5,726 nucleotides of DNA from CAYLRF01 sp964385995. Lineage in GTDB: Bacteria > Bacillota > Clostridia > Lachnospirales > Lachnospiraceae. This document shows, one piece after another, positions 1 through 5,694 of this stretch. The notes beneath the pieces are model-generated. The model saw only the letters and a list, made by a program, of their open reading frames with translations. It was not told the origin of the DNA and searched no databases. The stretch spans positions 1-5,726 of the forward strand of contig CAYLRF010000073.1 in assembly GCA_964385995.1 (NCBI GenBank). The letters run 5' to 3'. Position 1 is the stretch's first letter, and every line of letters begins with the position of its first letter. The position numbers were made by a program, and so were the translations under genes.

Positions 1-120
1 GAAACAGCCGTATCCAACGCAACAGTCATATCAAACGCAGCGGGCATATCAAACGCGGCGATCATATCCGGTATGACGGCCATTTCCGATATACGCGTCA
101 CATATATGATATCAGGGTAG
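1..120 (+). CDS. Possible C-terminal fragment of a hexapeptide-repeat protein
   Basis: Reading from base 1 in frame 1, the plus strand is open from the window edge to a TAG at 118-120, giving 39 residues. Residues 4-33 fall into five hexads: VSNATV, ISNAAG, ISNAAI, ISGMTA, ISDIRV. Each begins with Val or Ile followed by Ser, and four of five have Ala or Thr at the fifth position. This spacing resembles the hexapeptide of left-handed beta-helix proteins ([LIV]-x-x-x-[STAV]-x), although the Gly usual at position 2 is absent. The gene start lies outside the window. The minus strand is also open here (from an ATG at 83 to the edge, reading MAVIPDMIAAFDMPAAFDMT), so the coding strand is not settled. 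That minus ATG has no convincing ribosome binding site, which slightly favours the plus reading. No function is proposed. Confidence 0.3.
   Translation, partial: ETAVSNATVISNAAGISNAAIISGMTAISDIRVTYMISG
10..99. repeat. 18-bp imperfect tandem repeat, five units
   Basis: Five consecutive 18-base units can be read at 10-27, 28-45, 46-63, 64-81 and 82-99. The second and third are closest (ATATCAAACGCAGCGGGC against ATATCAAACGCGGCGATC), the first is similar, and the last two are decayed but keep the ATATCC/ATTTCC start. Because the unit is a multiple of three, the repeat stays in frame on both strands. The array may continue to the left of the window. Confidence 0.65.
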
Positions 121-453
121 CGACCCTTAACCTTAAGGCCTGCTTGCGTGTCGGTGGGGCAAGGTTTTCGTTTGCCTGCTATAGTATCGTCACATCGCGC
201 CTTTCTCCTAAGGGAAACGTCAGAACAATCAAATCCTGTTATCTGCCGCCGTTCCCCACCGTTTCCCGCCATGGTGAATCAAATGGTTTCTTCAAACTAA
301 GCCGTCGGCATCGGCGTCAATTTTTAAGCTCTCGGACATCGCGGCTGAAAGATAGCTGTGAACTCATCGAAAAGGTAGCGGCCTGATTTTTATTTTCTCA
401 TCCCTCAGCGGAATCAATTCGCGGCGTTCAGTCTCGATTTCGCGTCTTTGGTG
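121..453. other. Intergenic stretch without a convincing gene
   Basis: I see no gene here that I can support. An open frame of about 80 codons on the plus strand (144-386) begins at a GTG without a clear ribosome binding site and encodes an Arg/Ser-rich sequence with no recognisable motif. On the minus strand an AGGAG near 207-215 is followed by ATG TGA, so it drives no protein. A short GCCG/CGGC inverted repeat at 301-315 precedes a run of five T at 321-325; it could be a weak terminator for a gene from the left, but the stem is only four pairs. Confidence 0.5.
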
Positions 454-462
454 TGGTATCAT
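434..462 (+). promoter_or_regulatory. Candidate extended -10 promoter for the deacetylase gene
   Basis: TGGTATCAT at 454-462 matches an extended -10 (TGn followed by a five-of-six match to TATAAT). A weak -35-like TCGATT lies 17 bases upstream at 434-439. Transcription would start near 469, giving a leader of about 60 bases before the preferred ATG at 531. This rests on motif matching alone. Confidence 0.35.
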
Positions 463-514
463 ATTAAAAGTCTGAAACGGTGACGGAGAAAATCCCGGCG
501 GGTCGTCGGGCGAA

Positions 515-533
515 AGAGGGACTCATAAATATG
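515..533 (+). promoter_or_regulatory. Ribosome binding site that decides the deacetylase start
   Basis: AGAGGGA at 515-521 lies 9-10 bases before the ATG at 531-533, a usable Shine-Dalgarno arrangement. The alternative in-frame GTG at 480 is preceded by TCTGAAACG, which has no purine-rich site, and would start only about 11 bases after the candidate transcription start. The ATG is therefore preferred, removing 17 residues from the longest reading. Confidence 0.55.
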
Positions 534-2033
534 CAGCGCGGCAATAAAAACAAAAATTCGCGCGGACGCGGCACAGTAGGCGGCGGATTACCGTCAAAGG
601 GCTCATATGGCAGTGTGCGAAGCCGCGCCTCTTACAGAAAGAGACGCCGCAGGAAGTTGATAGCCGTGACGATCTGCATCGCGCTTACGGCGGCGGGCGG
701 GATAGCGGCCCTCGCGTATTTTAAGCCATGGAAGAAAACCGGCGGGGCGCAGGACGGCGGCGGGAAAAATTCCGGCAGTGTCGCCGCCGAAAAGAAATCA
801 AAGTCCGAAAAGAGAAAATCGGCCCTCAAACAGGCGAAGTATCTTCGATCGACGTATGATTACGACGCGGCGTTGGAAAAGTTAAAGGATATTGAGGGTT
901 ACGAGAACGATGAGGAGATCGCCGGGTTCGCGGATGAGATTAAGCGGGAAAAAGCCTCGTGCGTGCCCGTTGACATGGATGAGGTGACGCATATTTTCTA
1001 TCATTCGCTCGTGGTGGATGAGAAGAGGGCGTTCGCGAATCAGGATCGCGATTCGCAGGCCGCCGGCAACAATACATGGATGACGACGGTGGATGAATTT
1101 AACGCCATCACGCTTGAGATGTATAATCGCGGCTTTGTGTTCGTGAGCATTCATGACATGTATGAGATGACGACGGATGAGACGGGCGCAGAGGTCATAA
1201 AACCCGGAGTCATCATGCTGCCTCCCGGGAAGAAGGCGGTCGTCCTCTCGCTCGACGACCTGAGTTACTATCACGGGTACGCGGGTTACGGATTCGCGGA
1301 CAGACTTATCATAGATAAAGACGGCGATGTGGTAAATGAGTACACGGACGAAGCGGGACATAAAAAAGTCGGCGCGTACGACTGCGTGCCGTTACTGGAC
1401 AAATTCATAAAAGAGCATCCGGACGCCTCGTATCACGGAGCGAAGGGAATCATAGCCCTTACGGGATATAACGGTATCTTAGGTTATCGCACGGACGACA
1501 CTTACGATCTGTCAAATCCCGACTGTGACAGCCATCAGGAGGATTGGATTAAGTCCCATCCCGGTTTCTCTCTGAAAAAGGAACGCGCCGAGGCGAAAAA
1601 GGTGGCTGATGCCATGAAAAAAAACGGCTGGGAATTTGCCAGTCACACGTGGGGACACATAAAGGTCGGCGAGAAAAGCCTTGAGGTGATAACGCGGGAC
1701 ACCGAGAAGTGGAAGGCGAATGTCGAGCCGCTCGTGGGACCTACGGATGTCATCATTTTCGCGAACGGACAGACGATGAGCGGACCCGACGCGTATACCG
1801 CCGCGGATGAGAAATATATGTATTTTCGTTCGCAGGGCTACCGCGTCTTCTGCAACGTCGACTCGGCGGAGCATTCGACGGTCTTCGGCAGGGATTTTAT
1901 GCGGCAGGGCAGGAGAAATCTGGACGGCTACCGCATTTACAATAACGCCGTCGGTAATCAGGATAACCTCTCCGATCTCTTTGACGCGAAGACGGTTCTG
2001 GATCCCGACAGGCCGCCCGTGCCGCCTTTATGA
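531..2033 (+). CDS. Membrane-anchored polysaccharide deacetylase-like protein (NodB fold, carbohydrate esterase 4 type)
   Basis: This is a predicted extracytoplasmic metal-dependent deacetylase of the NodB/CE4 fold, acting on an acetylated cell-surface or secreted glycan; the substrate is unknown. Numbered from the ATG at 531 the protein has 500 residues. Residues 1-41 are very basic (a YRKRRRR run just before the membrane), 42-64 form one hydrophobic segment (LIAVTICIALTAAGGIAALA), and no signal-peptidase site is obvious, so a type II anchor with the catalytic part outside is likely. A charged Lys/Ser/Glu linker and helical stalk follow (about 65-145). Motif 1 is LSLDDL, with Asp242 the likely base and Asp243 a metal ligand. 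Motif 2 is SHTWGH, with His372 and His376 as ligands. The usual Pro-containing motif 3 appears as IFANG near 409-413, without the Pro. The C-terminus (LDGYRIYNNAVG, then LDPDRPP) follows a pattern I associate with Clostridia members. The family call is firm from the metal ligands; activity is not proven. Confidence 0.85.
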   Translation: MQRGNKNKNSRGRGTVGGGLPSKGSYGSVRSRASYRKRRRRKLIAVTICIALTAAGGIAALAYFKPWKKTGGAQDGGGKNSGSVAAEKKSKSEKRKSALKQAKYLRSTYDYDAALEKLKDIEGYENDEEIAGFADEIKREKASCVPVDMDEVTHIFYHSLVVDEKRAFANQDRDSQAAGNNTWMTTVDEFNAITLEMYNRGFVFVSIHDMYEMTTDETGAEVIKPGVIMLPPGKKAVVLSLDDLSYYHGYAGYGFADRLIIDKDGDVVNEYTDEAGHKKVGAYDCVPLLDKFIKEHPDASYHGAKGIIALTGYNGILGYRTDDTYDLSNPDCDSHQEDWIKSHPGFSLKKERAEAKKVADAMKKNGWEFASHTWGHIKVGEKSLEVITRDTEKWKANVEPLVGPTDVIIFANGQTMSGPDAYTAADEKYMYFRSQGYRVFCNVDSAEHSTVFGRDFMRQGRRNLDGYRIYNNAVGNQDNLSDLFDAKTVLDPDRPPVPPL

Positions 2034-2048
2034 CACTGTCACGGGTTT
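2016..2048 (+). terminator. Weak hairpin at the 3' end of the deacetylase gene
   Basis: CCCGTG (2016-2021) pairs with CACGGG (2040-2045) across an 18-base loop that contains the stop codon, followed by TTTCT and a T-rich stretch to about 2064. The inner palindrome TGACACTGTCA (2031-2041) competes with it. The stem is short, so this would at most give partial termination before the S-component gene 65 bases downstream. Confidence 0.25.
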
Positions 2049-2098
2049 CTCGCTGTTGTATTTTGGATGTTCATTAAGACCTGAAAGAAGAGATTCGC

Positions 2099-2785
2099 AT
2101 GAAAAAAAACAAGCCTGAAAAGAAAACAAATAACGGCCGTGACGCGGTGCGCGCCCGTAAACACGACATACGCTGGATGACCGGTGTGGCATTGATGGCG
2201 GCCGTAATCATAGTGCTCGCCAGTACGCCACTCGGGATGATACAGCTGCCGGTCATAAAGGCGACTACCGTACACATCCCCGTGATCATAGGCGCCATCC
2301 TTTTCGGACCGCTCGCGGGGGGCATACTGGGAGCGGTATTCGGAATCAGCTCTCTTATCAGCAATACCGTGGCCCCCACGCTTCTCTCATTTGCCTTCTC
2401 GCCGTTTTTGAGCACGACGGGTATCGCGGGCGCGTTAAAATCGCTGTGGGTATCGATAGGATGCCGTATCCTCATCGGGGTGGCGGCGGGCTGGCTGTGG
2501 ATAGCGTTTGAAAAGATCAGGATTAAAGCCGTCCGTATAATAGCCCTTCCCGTCACGGGTTTTGTCGGCTCCATGGTAAATACGATATCGGTGATGGGGA
2601 GCATTTACGTGCTTTTCGCGAAGCAGTACGCGGAGGTGAAAAACGTGGCTGTCACGGCTGTATGGGGACTTATAATGGGTACGGTGACCGCGTCCGGGAT
2701 CCCGGAGGCCATCGCCGCGGCCATACTCGTGACTGTCATAGCCGGAGCCCTGCTTGGGATACGAAAGAAATCCGCCGCGAGGTGA
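2099..2785 (+). CDS. ECF transporter S-component (substrate-binding membrane subunit)
   Basis: This is a predicted substrate-capture subunit of an energy-coupling factor vitamin transporter. It would work in the membrane with a shared EcfT and two EcfA ATPases, none of which are encoded here, as is normal for group II systems. The 228 residues start with a basic cytoplasmic tail (1-26), followed by about six hydrophobic segments (roughly 27-44, 46-66, 67-90, 117-137, 145-172 and 185-221 with a break). The first segment contains AxxxA (Ala31-Ala35), the S-component contact signature for EcfT. HIPVIIGAILFGPLAGG (59-75) and SGIPEAIAAAIL (199-210) resemble the ECF_trnsprt family that includes the pantothenate transporter PanT. 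Pantothenate is thus a reasonable guess, but no pantothenate or coenzyme A gene lies nearby to support it. The start is backed by AAAGAAGAGA at 2084-2093. It may share a transcript with the deacetylase gene or have its own promoter. Confidence 0.82.
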   Translation: MKKNKPEKKTNNGRDAVRARKHDIRWMTGVALMAAVIIVLASTPLGMIQLPVIKATTVHIPVIIGAILFGPLAGGILGAVFGISSLISNTVAPTLLSFAFSPFLSTTGIAGALKSLWVSIGCRILIGVAAGWLWIAFEKIRIKAVRIIALPVTGFVGSMVNTISVMGSIYVLFAKQYAEVKNVAVTAVWGLIMGTVTASGIPEAIAAAILVTVIAGALLGIRKKSAAR

Positions 2786-2796
2786 GAGGACAAATT

Positions 2797-3573
2797 CTAC
2801 GCGAATCCCCCGTTTATGCCTATCACTTCACCGGTAAGATACGCCGGAGCCTCGGCAAGCGCGCATATAAGGCTCGCCGCTTCCTCGGGCGTTCCGAATC
2901 GCCCCATGGGGATCGCGTCAGTGAGCGCAGCTCTCTCATCGGGTGTAAGGCGATTGTTCATGGCGGTGTCGATACAGCCGCAGGCTATGGCGTTTACCCG
3001 CACATTGCTCGGGGCAAGTTCTTTCGCGAGCGCCTTCGTGAGGCCTATGACACCCGCTTTCGACGCCGAATAAGCCGCTTCGCAGGAAGCGCCGCTCACT
3101 CCCCAGACGGATGAGACGTTGATAATCCCGCCGGATTTTCTCGACACCATGCCGGGTGCGGCCTCGCGGCAGCAGTAAAATACCGACGAGAGGTTCACGT
3201 CGATGATTCGCCGCCAGGTTTTATCCGTCATATCGGTGAGCAGTCCGAAATGCGTGACGCCGGCGTTATTTACGAGGATATCAAGGGCGCTGTCCCCGTC
3301 GTCCGTGTCGTCCGTACGCCTTCTAAGGAGGCCGCATATTTTACGGATATCATGAAACGCCTCACGGACAAAATCCGGGTCGGATACGTCGCCGCGGATG
3401 ACGTCGCACGTGCCGCCCGGCAATGACAGTATCTCATCTCTTACGGCGTAAAGTTCATCGTCGGAACGGTCGGAATTTATGAACACGTGATATCCGCGCT
3501 TCGCGAATGCTATGGCGGAGGCTCTTCCGATTCCCCTCGAGGAGCCGGTTACAAATACGGTCTTTTGAGACAT
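2797..3573 (-). CDS. Short-chain dehydrogenase/reductase, FabG-like (3-oxoacyl-ACP reductase type)
   Basis: This is a cytoplasmic NAD(P)(H)-dependent oxidoreductase of the classical SDR family, closest in character to FabG; the substrate cannot be fixed from sequence. The 258 residues contain the Rossmann glycine motif TGSSRGIG (9-16), the adenine-pocket DV at 62-63, NNAG (102-105), active-site Asn127, Ser155 and YSASK with Tyr168 and Lys172, so the catalytic tetrad is complete. The C-terminus YLTGEVIGINGGFA is typical of FabG proteins. It is some 12 residues longer than usual because of a charged insert at about 80-95 before the NNAG strand. AAAGGAG (3584-3590 on this strand) is 10 bases from the ATG. 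It converges on the S-component gene with 11 bases between stops, and no fatty-acid genes adjoin, so a stand-alone reductase of hydroxy or keto compounds is equally possible. Confidence 0.88.
   Translation of the reverse strand: MSQKTVFVTGSSRGIGRASAIAFAKRGYHVFINSDRSDDELYAVRDEILSLPGGTCDVIRGDVSDPDFVREAFHDIRKICGLLRRRTDDTDDGDSALDILVNNAGVTHFGLLTDMTDKTWRRIIDVNLSSVFYCCREAAPGMVSRKSGGIINVSSVWGVSGASCEAAYSASKAGVIGLTKALAKELAPSNVRVNAIACGCIDTAMNNRLTPDERAALTDAIPMGRFGTPEEAASLICALAEAPAYLTGEVIGINGGFA
3298..3315 (-). repeat. Tandem 9-bp duplication inside the reductase gene
   Basis: GTCGTCCGT occurs twice head to tail (3298-3306 and 3307-3315). Read on the minus strand it encodes Thr-Asp-Asp twice, producing the TDDTDDGD stretch in the insert that makes this reductase longer than typical FabG proteins. 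An exact in-frame duplication is what slipped-strand replication leaves. Confidence 0.8.
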
Positions 3574-3583
3574 GACGGTTATT

Positions 3584-3590
3584 CTCCTTT
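3584..3590 (-). promoter_or_regulatory. Ribosome binding site of the reductase gene
   Basis: On the minus strand AAAGGAG precedes the ATG (3573-3571) by 10 bases. It is the strongest Shine-Dalgarno in the window and fixes the start, in agreement with the Rossmann motif beginning at residue 9. Confidence 0.8.
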
Positions 3591-3645
3591 CGCCACTAAA
3601 AAGCTGTCTGATAAATCAAAACCGCAAAACGCCGGGTAAGATAAA

Positions 3646-3754
3646 CGGTTCCGAACCGAGTATACGCAAACCATATAATGATGACCGTTTGACGAAAACA
3701 AGCGATATGTGCCGAATGAGTTCTGAACCGTATACGCCCACTATATAATGATGA
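3646..3754. repeat. Two-copy promoter/operator-like repeat in the divergent intergenic region
   Basis: Two copies of a composite element lie at about 3647-3684 and 3720-3754. Each has, in order, TTC[CT]GAACCG, GTATACGC and TATAATGATGA. GTATAC is at 3660-3665 and 3730-3735, TATAAT at 3674-3679 and 3744-3749, so both blocks recur at exactly 70 bases. The left copy begins with a perfect 6-bp-arm palindrome, CGGTTCCGAACCG (3646-3658). In the right copy GTATAC lies in the 8-bp palindrome CGTATACG. TATAAT is a perfect plus-strand -10 but the -35 positions are poor (TTCTGA with a 17-base spacer in the right copy), as expected for an activator-dependent promoter. On the minus strand the left GTATAC reads TATACT, a -10-like match facing the reductase gene. 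The symmetrical blocks suggest binding of a dimeric regulator; none is encoded in the window. Confidence 0.6.
3744..3749 (+). promoter_or_regulatory. Candidate -10 element for the 588-residue protein gene
   Basis: TATAAT at 3744-3749 is a consensus -10 in the copy of the repeat nearest the gene. Transcription from it would start near 3756 and give a leader of about 170 bases before the ATG at 3928. The identical hexamer at 3674-3679 could be a second start. No good TTGACA partner is correctly spaced for either. Confidence 0.35.
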
Positions 3755-3927
3755 AGGCAGCGGCGGGAGTGTATGTTTTTCGGACGCTCTCTTATATGTC
3801 ACCTGCCTGGAAAATATATCACAACGCGCTTTAAAGGACAACTTCAGGGAGATTTTACGGAATCAGTCTCGCCTTACGGATCGCGGCGAAAAAGAAGGTT
3901 AGGATGTAGCAAGCGGGGGAGTTTACA

Positions 3928-5694
3928 ATGTCGATGAGCGGCTTATTTGATTTTAACGGAGACGGCAGCACGGATTTAGGCGAAGAGTGGATAGCCTTTA
4001 ATATATTTGAGGATACCATGAAAACGGACGCGGCGGACGACTGCCTTTTCGATGACGATGCCGATGATGACAGCTGGAGAGAGTTCGCCGAGGACAGTTC
4101 GGAATACGGCATTGATCCTGAGGATTACGAAACCGAGGAGGAATACGAGGAGGCGCTCGAGGAGGCAAAATACGGCTGGAGAGATACCGCGGAAGACGGT
4201 TCGGAGTACGGCATAGACCCTGAGGATTACGAGACCGAGGAGGAGTATGAAGAAGCGCTCGAAGAGGCCCGTTCATCCACAGATATCCCGGTTTTCGTGA
4301 ACGTGGAGAGCCAGGGCGACGGTTACTTAAATGTAAATGAATCCGATTATCCGAACAGGCGCATGTATCAGGCCGCATACAGACTTGCCGGAGGTCCCGC
4401 GATCTATATCGGCACAGACTGCGGGAAATCGGTAAAAGAACGCTGCCGGTTCATCCTTGAAAAGCACGATGAGATTCTCGCGGCTGATTACCTGACCGTG
4501 AACGGTGACTTTCTGTTTTCTCAGGCGGTTAAAGATAATTTTGACCTGCCGCTTACACTTCCCGACGAGGATGAAAGAAGCGAGTTCTCACTTCGGGAAA
4601 TATTGGTAAAGATACAGAAGAAAGATGTAAGTCTCGCGCTTAAAGTATGGGATTGGTGCTTGGAGCAATTTCTGCCGTACGAGCGGTACGCCCCGTTTAG
4701 CAGAGGGATAATGACGAATAACCTGCTGGATGATTTGTATTATTTTACGGATGAGTTTCGCGCGGCGCTGAGGGAGTATCTTAATTCTCACGCGGATTTC
4801 AGATCGAAGCTTATAAGGCAGTCCGCCGAAATGCCGCAAAATCTGGGCGAGCTGACAGTCCGTATGATAAGAGACGGATATACCGAGACGGCAAAGGCCG
4901 TGTTTGATGACGGACTGTATCGCGCTGAGGGTAAATGGCGCGATGTCAACAATCTGATGGACCAGATCATAAACTACGCGAGGGACAATAAAGAACTTGA
5001 GACCGCCGAGTTTGTGGAAGAGAACTTTCTTCCGAGAATGAAGGAATATTCTGACGGCATGATACTGGATGAAATAGAAGGCTGGCAGAAGGATATCACG
5101 GAATATAAGAGGCACGTTGAGCGATACTCGAAAAAATACGCGTATTCAAGGAGCAACGCGTGGCGAAAAAAAGTGCCGGACGGAAGCAGGTACGGATTGT
5201 ACCCGATAAATTACGGTTCGGAGCGGGAATATACCGAGGCTTTGCAAAAGGCGAAATACGCGTGGCGGGAACGCGCCGCCGCGAGGGATACGGCGGGTCT
5301 CGATCCGAATCTGTTTGAAACCGAGGCGGAATATAACAAGGCGCTACATGCCGAGTATGAAAGACGGCGGGCAGAGAAACGTGAGGAAAGAAATCGGCGG
5401 GAGGCACTTTTACGTGAACAGGCCGCGAGATGTCAACCGGCGGAAAAAGCCGAATTTTCGGAGGATAAGACTATTTACACATACTGCGGTGTGAAGCTGC
5501 CGTTTTCGGCTCGCCCGTATTCATTCAGAACGGATGACAAAGACTTAAAGATAGGCGATAAGGTTACGGTTCCCGTCGGAGAGGATAACAGGGAAGCTGA
5601 AGGCATCGTCGTATCCCTCGGTCAATACGCGCGGATAGGCGTTCCGTACCCGGTCGAAAAGACGAAGTTCATATTGCGAAAGACGGGTAAGTGA
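3928..5694 (+). CDS. Uncharacterised protein with EF-hand-like loop, paired 34-residue repeats and C-terminal beta-rich domain
   Basis: I do not recognise a named family and propose no function. The 588-residue product has no signal peptide or membrane segment and should be cytoplasmic. Asp8-Glu19 (DFNGDGSTDLGE) fits an EF-hand loop, with Asp8, Asn10, Asp12, Asp16 and Glu19 at ligand positions 1, 3, 5, 9 and 12. An acidic linker (33-49) leads to two tandem 34-residue repeats (50-83, 84-117), each with 15 Asp/Glu and only two basic residues. The pattern is W-R, then G-[IL]-x-P at 12-15, [YF] at 18, [TS]-E at 20-21, E-Y at 23-24 and A-L at 27-28. A mainly helical middle (about 140-400) follows, then two more repeats (412-445, 446-479) that keep the pattern but are much less acidic. 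A Lys/Arg/Glu-rich helix (about 478-500) precedes a predicted beta-rich domain (515-588: KIGDKVTVPVG, then EGIVVSLGQY and PYPVEKTKFI). GGGGGAG ends 6 bases before the ATG. Confidence 0.85.
   Translation: MSMSGLFDFNGDGSTDLGEEWIAFNIFEDTMKTDAADDCLFDDDADDDSWREFAEDSSEYGIDPEDYETEEEYEEALEEAKYGWRDTAEDGSEYGIDPEDYETEEEYEEALEEARSSTDIPVFVNVESQGDGYLNVNESDYPNRRMYQAAYRLAGGPAIYIGTDCGKSVKERCRFILEKHDEILAADYLTVNGDFLFSQAVKDNFDLPLTLPDEDERSEFSLREILVKIQKKDVSLALKVWDWCLEQFLPYERYAPFSRGIMTNNLLDDLYYFTDEFRAALREYLNSHADFRSKLIRQSAEMPQNLGELTVRMIRDGYTETAKAVFDDGLYRAEGKWRDVNNLMDQIINYARDNKELETAEFVEENFLPRMKEYSDGMILDEIEGWQKDITEYKRHVERYSKKYAYSRSNAWRKKVPDGSRYGLYPINYGSEREYTEALQKAKYAWRERAAARDTAGLDPNLFETEAEYNKALHAEYERRRAEKREERNRREALLREQAARCQPAEKAEFSEDKTIYTYCGVKLPFSARPYSFRTDDKDLKIGDKVTVPVGEDNREAEGIVVSLGQYARIGVPYPVEKTKFILRKTGK
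4075..4278 (+). repeat. Tandem 102-bp coding repeat, acidic pair
   Basis: Two 102-base units (4075-4176, 4177-4278) encode the two acidic 34-residue repeats, identical at 28 of 34 positions. Many differences are synonymous third-position changes, such as ATTGAT against ATAGAC and GAATACGAG against GAGTATGAA. The pair is thus not a fresh duplication; the protein sequence appears to be held by selection. Confidence 0.85.
5161..5364 (+). repeat. Second 102-bp coding repeat pair, diverged
   Basis: Units at 5161-5262 and 5263-5364 have the same 102-base period and the same key residues as the first pair (Trp1, Gly12, Leu13, Pro15, Tyr or Phe18, Glu21, Glu23, Tyr24, Ala27, Leu28). They have diverged in the other positions: the first has 7 basic and 4 acidic residues, the second 5 basic and 8 acidic. 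Confidence 0.75.

Noticed and set aside
198..215. Minus-strand AGGAG followed by ATG
   Set aside because: The ATG is followed at once by TGA, so no peptide is made; the overlapping GTG gives only four codons.
301..325. GCCG/CGGC inverted repeat followed by five T
   Set aside because: The stem is only four base pairs and is separated from the T-run by several bases, too weak to call a terminator.
144..386. Open frame of 80 codons on the plus strand beginning with GTG
   Set aside because: It has no clear ribosome binding site, its Arg/Ser/Cys-rich product has no motif or plausible fold, and its codon use does not resemble the clear genes.
882..1361. Long minus-strand open frame (159 codons) inside the deacetylase gene
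   Set aside because: It lies opposite a gene with clear family motifs, and its product is a His/Arg/Ile-rich sequence typical of an antisense shadow.
2074..2604. Long minus-strand open frame (176 codons) over the S-component gene
   Set aside because: The plus strand encodes a coherent membrane protein with AxxxA and ECF-family motifs and a ribosome binding site; the antisense product has no such support.
2662..3114. Plus-strand frame of 150 codons bridging the S-component and reductase genes
   Set aside because: It overlaps two well-supported genes in another frame and strand and encodes an Arg-rich sequence with no motif.
480..3573. The deacetylase, S-component and reductase considered as one functional system
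   Set aside because: The reductase is on the opposite strand and the activities share no known pathway, so neighbourhood alone does not support a joint role.
3646..3754. The two repeated intergenic copies considered as a CRISPR array or mobile-element ends
   Set aside because: There are only two copies, in direct orientation, with internal mismatches and one spacer-like gap; no cas or transposase gene and no target-site duplication is visible.
3596..3841. Minus-strand open frame of 81 codons across the divergent intergenic region
   Set aside because: It runs through the duplicated promoter-like element, lacks a recognisable product, and is more likely a chance opening in regulatory DNA.
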